From assembly GCA_028641055.1 (NCBI GenBank), contig CM054060.1, positions 163,220,696 to 163,284,695 on the forward strand: a DNA stretch of 64,000 nucleotides, written 5' to 3'. How positions within the stretch are numbered: the stretch's first letter is position 1; each line of letters starts with the position of its first letter. Source of the DNA: Alopecurus myosuroides. Lineage: Eukaryota; Streptophyta; Magnoliopsida; Poales; Poaceae. Shown piece after piece: positions 58,091 to 64,000 of the stretch. The notes beneath the pieces are model-generated. The model did no database searches and was not told where the DNA came from. It saw only the letters and a list, made by a program, of their open reading frames with translations. The translations under genes and the position numbers were made by a program.

Positions 58091-59373
58091 AAATCTTAAA
58101 GTTTTCTCAGTTGGCAAATTCATCTCAATTAGAACACAAAGTTCACCAATAAAAATAGTTTAAACAAAAGTAGACCCAATTATCATAGTTGTGCACCATG
58201 TGCATAATTAGACCACAAAAACTCCAACTTCAATGCCGCCAAATCAATTATCACCGCCACCACCATGCTCCAAGTCCTCACCACCACCACCACAAATAGC
58301 ACCACCACCACCACCAGCACTAAACCTTGGAAAACCCATCATCGCTAGCCTCCGCCTCTCTAAGATTTCCCTTCTTGCCATGTCATTCCACTCTTAGGTT
58401 AAGTCACCCATCTCATCTCGGTTCATCATCAATACCTTGTTCTTCTCGGCAAGGAGCTTAGCCATGGCCATGTTCTCGTCGTCTTTGGCTCTTAACTCTT
58501 CGATGGCTGCCTTGCGCAGCCCCTCTTCCCGGATGCCACCATTGGTCTTATCGTAACTGTACTCACCGAGAGGGGCTTCTTCAATGTTCACCGCGCTCTC
58601 GTTCAACATGTTCATGTACGAAGGAGGAACATTGTACATGTTTGAGCTACGAATATAAACAACAATGTAAGAACTAAATTCTAATTTGAAGCCAATCGAA
58701 AATGAAAGAAGAATCATACCTCGGTGCCTCCGTTTCCACAAACACTTGCGGTGCGGCGTTGGGATTGGTGGGCACGACGACGGGATTGGAAGCACCACCG
58801 GCGGGCTTGAGGGGTGCCTTCTTCCGTTTTCACCACGACGGGCTTTGACTTCACCGTCCTGGCCGACGCGGGAATGGAAGCACTAACAGATGTGGCGGCG
58901 ACTTCAACTCCAGCGTCGGCGTTGCCCAGCCGCTTCTGCTTCGCTAGGGGGCGTTGGGAACTCCCGCCGGTAGGGAACCGGCGGGGGGCGGGGACGCAAA
59001 CGAGAGATTCGCCCGGCTCGCTGGTTGACCAATGGCGCGACCGCGATGGGGACACTCACCAGCAACGGTTTGGAGGCATCCATGACGGCGGTGTAGTCGC
59101 GGCGAGGTCGACCAGAGCGGGGGAAGAGGTTCGGCGGCAGCGGTCGATGAGAGAGGGGAACAAGTGCGCGTGAAATTTCCCTCTCGCCAACCGCTACAGC
59201 GCGATTTTGGGCACCCTCGGGTCGGCGGCGGAAACGGTGTCTTCTCAGCAGCCTTAAAGAAATTTGCAGGTCAGTGCTGTTTGCGGGTTCTGTTCGGGCA
59301 TATTTTTCCGCCAAAAAACTGGTGAGGACTGTTATTTTACATTTTTGGGCCTCAGTCACCGCTAGAGATGCTC
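58091..59373 (-). mobile_element. PIF/Harbinger transposon end with decayed ORF1
   Basis: The right end is a terminal inverted repeat reading GAGCATCTCTAGCGG on the minus strand (59373-59359) beside TAA (59374-59376), fitting a 3-bp TTA/TAA target. The left terminal repeat is not found, so the copy is truncated. It carries a minus-strand ORF1 remnant (see 58262-59082). The trinucleotide-like CACCAC tracts at 58250-58320 belong to its Gly-rich C-terminus. Confidence 0.6.
58262..59082 (-). pseudogene. Harbinger ORF1-like (NAM-associated C-terminal type) gene remnant
   Basis: Minus strand from the ATG at 59082 (MDASKPLLVSV). The reading frame shifts near 58920. A plausible intron (58719 to about 58653, GTATGATT to TTCGTAG) joins VFVETEAP to SSNMYNVPPSYM. 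The C-terminal part has EELRAKDDENMAMAKLLAEK and MMNRDEMGDLT, then a stop, then EWHD-like and Gly-rich residues. These fit the no-apical-meristem-associated domain found in Harbinger ORF1-type and related plant genes. Family identity is from memory of motifs. Confidence 0.55.
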
Positions 59374-59376
59374 TAA

Positions 59377-60290
59377 TAAGAGCAATGCGCAAATCGTGCT
59401 TTTTATCCCACGTGACACTTTGCCTTTTTCCGCTAAAATTAGGTCTACAACAAGCCAGAACGTGTCGTGGGCCGGCCCATTAAATCAAGGTGTCGTGTCT
59501 GGGCCGTTAACTGTGGTCCGTGTGCTAGTACGTGACGACACGTGCTTCAATGGGCCATGGTGCATGCACGTGAATATTTTTGATGTGCCGTGCCAGACCA
59601 TGCCGACACGTCAACCATGTTTCATCTCGGTAATCTGACCAATCGGCACGTCCACTCATGGACATCCGACCCTAATGGACAGGGTATGGGTCGCTATTTT
59701 GACCCATGGATTTTGCGCATGGGCGATTTGATTAATCGCGGGCAGGATATAGGCACACATGTTTACCCATGGACAACCCGATGAGCCGCCTGATTAGATG
59801 ACATATGGGTCCCTTATACGAAACGAGCAATCAAATAAGCAAAAACCCACTAGGAAACTCAACATAAGCACATTGCCAGCCTAGCCCAACCTAACTACAC
59901 GCGACTATAGGTGGCAACATGGGTCGTGCTTCGTGGACCGACTGAAAGTACAATATTTTTGGCCCGACACAAAATTGACACGACATGGCACAGGCCGTTA
60001 GTGCTCATGCCCGAGTTCAACTTGAAGCCCGCGGGCTGGCACGACACGGCAGGATTAGTTTTTTATTTAAACTTTTAGCTATTTTATTACATTTTGGGCC
60101 TTAACCGGGTCAAAAACAGGCTATCGGTGCTGCGCCTGACATGGCCCATCGGCTCGACGGGCCTTAATAGTGCCGGTAGGCTGTGCCTATAAAGGAGGTC
60201 GAGGCGCGTGGGCCATGTTTAGCAATATGGGCCGTGCTTCCCGTGTGCCGGGACGGCCCCTTTGGCCCACCGAACCGGCGCCATCCGTCT
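59377..60290. other. Intergenic region upstream of UTP25, degenerate repeat sequence
   Basis: No supported gene. Rich in GGCCCGACAC, GGCACGACACGGC and GGGCCTTAA-type motifs between about 59460 and 60250, which look like an old non-autonomous DNA transposon or foldback element, but I could not define ends. A TATAAA at 60188-60193 could serve the downstream gene. Confidence 0.4.
60188..60193 (+). promoter_or_regulatory. Possible TATA box upstream of UTP25
   Basis: TATAAA about 390 bp before the proposed start codon, followed by a C/T-rich leader (60290-60570) typical of grass 5' leaders. Weak evidence; housekeeping nucleolar genes often lack TATA. Confidence 0.3.
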
Positions 60291-60578
60291 CCTCGACACA
60301 GCAGTACAGCACGCAGCGACGCATCTCCCCATCGCCGTCCACTACGCCGTCCTTGCCTGTTTGGTACCCCAGCCGCCGGCCTCCCCTGCTCGCTCCTCGT
60401 CGCCCCGTCTAGCCCCGCCTTTCTCTCCTTTCTGCCGCCCCTGTCTCCGCCGTCCAGCCCCTATCGTCCCCGACGCCCAATCCCTCTCAACGCCACGCCG
60501 CCGTCCGCCTCCCACGCTTCCTACGTACACGCCGCCGCCGGGAACTCTTCTTCTGTCACTGAATTTCCTTTGTTGCCG

Positions 60579-63500
60579 ATGGGGAAGCTAAAGTCTGTCT
60601 CTGCAACAGCTACTCCTCGAGGTACGAAAACTTCGCCGCGCCATCTTTTGCCCGAAGCGCCCAGTTTCTACCTTGCTCGGTTGCTCTCCCTCCTGATGCA
60701 ATGCTCTCGTGTGGTTTCAGGTCAGAAGAGGCGGCGTGAGAAGTCCAAGAGACCGGCACTTGACGGTGGTCTGCCTGACTCTTCAGGTTCGGTTTTTGGT
60801 ACCGTGATTATCGTTTATGCTTTCTCTCTCTCTCTCTCAGATAATGGCAAAACTAGAGTAGCTCCTTTCTCGACATTTTCTTGCGTCATGCAGCAACGCA
60901 CGCCTTTTCTTAATGGACTTAATTACCTTTTTTTACGGGAAAAATAAAAATAAAAATGGACTTAATTATTTGAGCATGCAGATGGAATCATAACAACGGA
61001 GGAGACTCAACATGAAAAACAATCCAATGGGAGCCTATATCCGAGTGATGAAGACCGCTTAATAGATGATTGCAATGTCTCCAGTGAGGATGAGGCACAT
61101 AATATGATAAGCAATAAAGATGATGCTGTTGATGAAATGGAGTCGTCATGGTTGGTGCTATTGATACAGCAGTATTCATACTTTTTTCTTCTTCACTGAT
61201 AAAGTTATCTAAATGGATGACTACTATATTATATTTCATATGATGTCATTCATTCAATTTTTGGTTATAGTATGCTGTGTCCCTATCTTTGTCCTATATG
61301 ACTTGGTTTCAGAATGCTTTGCTTCATGTCGCCTCTACTGTGTCATTTGCCATATTAAGATCCTTAAAAACTGAAATTCAATCAGAGATATTTCTACATG
61401 CTTCGAATAATTTATTCTACTGACGAGTAGAAGTTGAAACTCCATGTTTTCTTACTCTGGTCTCATAAGTTAAACATGATGTTTGTCCTAACCATTTTCC
61501 ATTTTATTTTCTTGCATGTTGATCTTTTTGTGTAACTCGTTCTAAGAGTACCATCTTTTGCATGTTTCAGTTCATTTCAGTGTCATGTTAGTCATGTACT
61601 AGAAAATGATGAAGTCACTGCATTACTGAAGCAGAAGAGTAAATATAAATGGGAGATGCCTGCAGTGGACATTCCAAAATCCAAATGGATTGGAACAGGT
61701 GAAAAAATCCAGGTACTTTAAGGAGTTAAATCAGTTATTGATTAGTTCACATGGTAACTTGTGTATTGTGAATCTTATGCGCTCTAAGTACTTCGGAAGT
61801 TCATGTTGTATGTCATATAATTTGATCTTGTTTCTCCTTGAAGTGTGGATTACTGAACTTGAGCCCTTGATAGCGATATAGAATATTTCATCTCGAATAA
61901 AAACGTACTCCTGTTCAGTTTTGCAAGCCCCCCTTGAATTTTGGGCCCAACTTTGACCATTGTTTTTTTAAATGTGATACAAATTATATGACACAAAATG
62001 TATGCCATTGGATTCATATTTGGAAGAAGTTTTCAATGGTATAATTTTTGTGACAAATATATCATATTTTGTTATCTAATTTCATGGTCAAAGTTAGGCT
62101 CTAACCTCGAGAGGGCCTTATAAATCCGTTACAGATGGAGTACCCAGTATGTCTATTTGAATTCAAAAAGTTTCATGTTTATCATATGCTTAGATCATTT
62201 TATGACCTATATTCATTTTGTAACTCATTTGGGAGGGGTTACTGTGGTGCATTTATCTGTACCATAGCCATCTACATGTTCTCTGATTACTTGAAATACG
62301 TCTTTAAATGATTGCAAAGTGTGCTTCTTCAAAGGGTAAAACATGCGGAAATATTAGTTTCTGGTCCTCTGTGCTTGGTTACTTTACATTAGTTATCAAA
62401 CTACTCAAATGCTTTTTGCTGTGTTATTGAACTTCTTCATTACTAGTGCAGGGAGATTTTCTGTATAATAAATATTTCAAGAGATTCTCAATGCCTTGTT
62501 CTTTCAGGGAGCTCTGGATGATCCTTTTGCTGACGTCAAAGGAAAGCTGAGGGACCACTGGCAAAACACCCTCTCTGATAACTTGAATTCTAGATTGAGG
62601 TTCTTCTCACTTTGTGAGTACTCTTTATCGATTATCGTTCAGTTAATGCCTTGTTTCACAAATGACATGAGTCAGTACAACATTAAAGCTGCTGAGTTTA
62701 GTGTTGGTCTTTTATAAAAGCCCTTGCCTTTACGAGCTTTTCATAAGTTAATTACTCAATAGTGCTGCTTTAGAGGAATATAATAGAGCTGTTTTTTTTG
62801 TAGAATTTTAGCAAAGATCCATGTTGCTCATTAATTCTCAGCACAACCTAGCAACAGAAAAGTGGTCATAAATTTAGTTGGATCGGGAGTTACATCTCTA
62901 AATTCCACATGATCAATTTTTTTTTACGTGTTTAAGTGTGTGGCTACTTGGCAACTCTAAATTTCTCTCCAGAGTGAATACTGCATACGAAAACAATTTG
63001 TTTCCAGAAGGAGCCAACATGAGCTTCTCTAGCCATTCTATAAGTAGGAAAAATAAAGATCTTAAGACCCTTTAAGGCTCTCAAACTGATTCAAATGTGC
63101 ACGTCTCATTTATTACGTTGTCTACTCATCCTGAAGAACAGAAACTATTTGTTACACAAACAAGCTAAACATGTGTTGGGTGTGTGTGTGTGTGCCTGCC
63201 CCTCTGCAAAACAAGTTAATACCAACTTCTTTAACAGTTAATGCCCCTGAGAAATGATCATATATACTAATCCTACCTTGTCAGGTGCCCGTCTTAGTAA
63301 CTTTGTCATATAGAGGCAGAAAGTACCCATTCTGGTTTCCTTATCCTATAGGTCTGTTGTGCATGTCTATTTTGGATCCATATTCTTGCTATTTTTTTGA
63401 AAAAATATTACCAATATGGTTTTAGCATACTGCATACCAGGAAGTTACGTACTCAAAAATTTCCTATAATAATTAAGTAAAGCCGAGATAAATTATGGCT

Positions 63501-63904
63501 TTTCATGTCATGTTTCCTGGCTAAAACGATGTATTCTGGCTCTCTCCGTCACTTATTTAAGTTTATTTAATTCTAATCCTAATTGTTTATTACAGGTAAT
63601 AGTTATCGTGACATAATGCATTGTAATAAGAAACCATTTTACCTTAAGGGTAGTAAGGTGGATTCTAGTACTATGGATGCATATATTATGCATGCTGTAA
63701 GTTTCAAAATCCCTGTTTGGTGACATTAAATACTGTACCTATTATGATGCTGACTAATGTGCAATATTATCACAATGGCAGTTGAGTCACGTTCATAAAA
63801 CAAGAGATGTTGTCATTAAAAACGACGCAAAGCTTAGGAATGATGAAAATACAGATATTTTGGATGACAACTCGTACCGTGATCAGGGTTTTACCCGTCC
63901 GAAG
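60579..63904 (+). CDS. UTP25: UTP25 / NOF1-type U3 snoRNA-associated protein, 5' part (gene continues off-window)
   Basis: Seven exons by splice signals and phase: 60579-60621, 60721-60786, 60982-61150, 61571-61712, 62508-62613, 63596-63696 and 63782-63904 (750 nt, 250 codons), with GT at 63905 opening the next intron. The N-terminus is basic ([14 protein letters not shown]), followed by an acidic Ser-rich region, then the conserved family part: [69 protein letters not shown], and [11 protein letters not shown], which in UTP25 immediately precedes the helicase-like domain. Family knowledge: UTP25 is a nucleolar small-subunit processome component needed for 18S rRNA maturation (NOF1 in Arabidopsis, Def in zebrafish). 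The start at 60579 is chosen because the conserved-type MGKLK begins there; the frame is also open upstream to 60183 but that stretch is low-complexity. No lesion is seen. Confidence 0.9.
60822..60840 (+). repeat. TC microsatellite in UTP25 intron 2
   Basis: About nine CT repeats just downstream of the exon 2 donor; a second short GT microsatellite lies at about 63180-63194 in intron 5. Confidence 0.8.
61908..62142. mobile_element. Stowaway-like MITE in UTP25 intron 4
   Basis: About 235 bp flanked by TA at 61906-61907 and 62143-62144. Ends are CTCCTGTTCAG on the left and, inverted, CTCCATCTGTAACG on the right. Inner parts are inverted relatives (AACTTTGACCATTG against CATGGTCAAAGTT), so the unit can fold back. 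The ends resemble the CTCCNTCNGT of Stowaway (Tc1/mariner) MITEs. Confidence 0.65.
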
Positions 63905-64000
63905 GTATTGTCACATCGTTGAAACACATTGAGCAAACAGTATCTTATTTGACACATTATCTTGGTGCTAAAGATAGTTGTTAGACTATTAGTTGTACCA

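Noticed and set aside
57728..58163. 114-codon plus-strand frame as a gene
   Set aside because: It falls in a recognisable truncated LTR with a polypurine tract just before it.
60183..60947. Long open frame of 254 codons overlapping UTP25 exon 1
   Set aside because: It is the same frame as the UTP25 start extended upstream through a low-complexity Pro/Ser leader and downstream through intron 1; no conserved domain, and splice signals fit the shorter start.

Overview
This window looks like repeat-rich intergenic DNA from a large-genome grass, probably Pooideae (oat, wheat, barley or ryegrass type). The evidence is the dense nesting of Tat- and Athila-lineage Ty3/gypsy elements, a Sirevirus-like copia tail, a Harbinger fragment, a Stowaway-type MITE and plant introns. 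The species assignment is inference. Only one ordinary host gene is visible: the 5' part of a UTP25/NOF1-type nucleolar factor gene (60579 to beyond the right edge).

Layout, from the outermost (oldest) host to the youngest insert. (i) 57619-59373 holds a truncated Athila-like 3' end/LTR and a decayed PIF/Harbinger ORF1 ending in a terminal inverted repeat. (ii) A Sirevirus-like copia element sits in the Athila-like end; its env-like ORF tail, triple polypurine tract and 1307-bp 3' LTR are at 48869-49476 and 55403-57618. (iii) That element is split by element A, a minus-strand Tat-like gypsy with its 5' LTR at 48407-48868, and by element C (49477-55402, TSD ACCTT), a 5.9-kb non-autonomous Tat relative carrying nine 68-bp tandem repeats. 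(iv) Element A is in turn split by four insertions: B3 (34341-47575, TSD AGCGG), a nearly complete Tat element; a 3.6-kb solo LTR (28526-32154, TSD GTTGC); a gag-only Athila-type element (20143-28296, TSD GGCCC); and B1 (left edge to 19353). (v) B1 is split by B2 (4750-14705, TSD CTTGT), a sister copy in the opposite orientation. The B1/B2 pair forms two interleaved, almost identical inverted repeats of about 4.7 kb per arm.

The B family is the most interesting content. B3 has gag, protease, RT, two RNase H-like domains and integrase. B1 and B2 are deletion derivatives that keep gag-protease but lack RT, RNase H and integrase. All three also carry, on the strand opposite to gag-pol, a nine-exon gene of about 850 codons with its own TATA box, a non-coding first exon and a 5'UTR intron. 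Exon lengths and phases are conserved between the young B1/B2 copies and the diverged B3 copy: five of eight coding exons are identical in length and the other three differ by multiples of 3. This implies a real spliced antisense gene maintained by the retrotransposon family. Its exon 2 resembles the 'putative gypsy-type transposon' family (Pfam Transposase_28); its function is unknown to me.

A plausible picture, which is inference: autonomous B3-like elements supply reverse transcriptase and integrase; B1/B2-type elements supply Gag/protease and the antisense protein; and C-type elements, which share only the U5/PBS/gag start and a 3' non-coding block, are mobilised in trans. LTR differences counted by eye are 2/479 for B2, about 4/736 for C and 11/487 for B3, so B2 and C are recent insertions.
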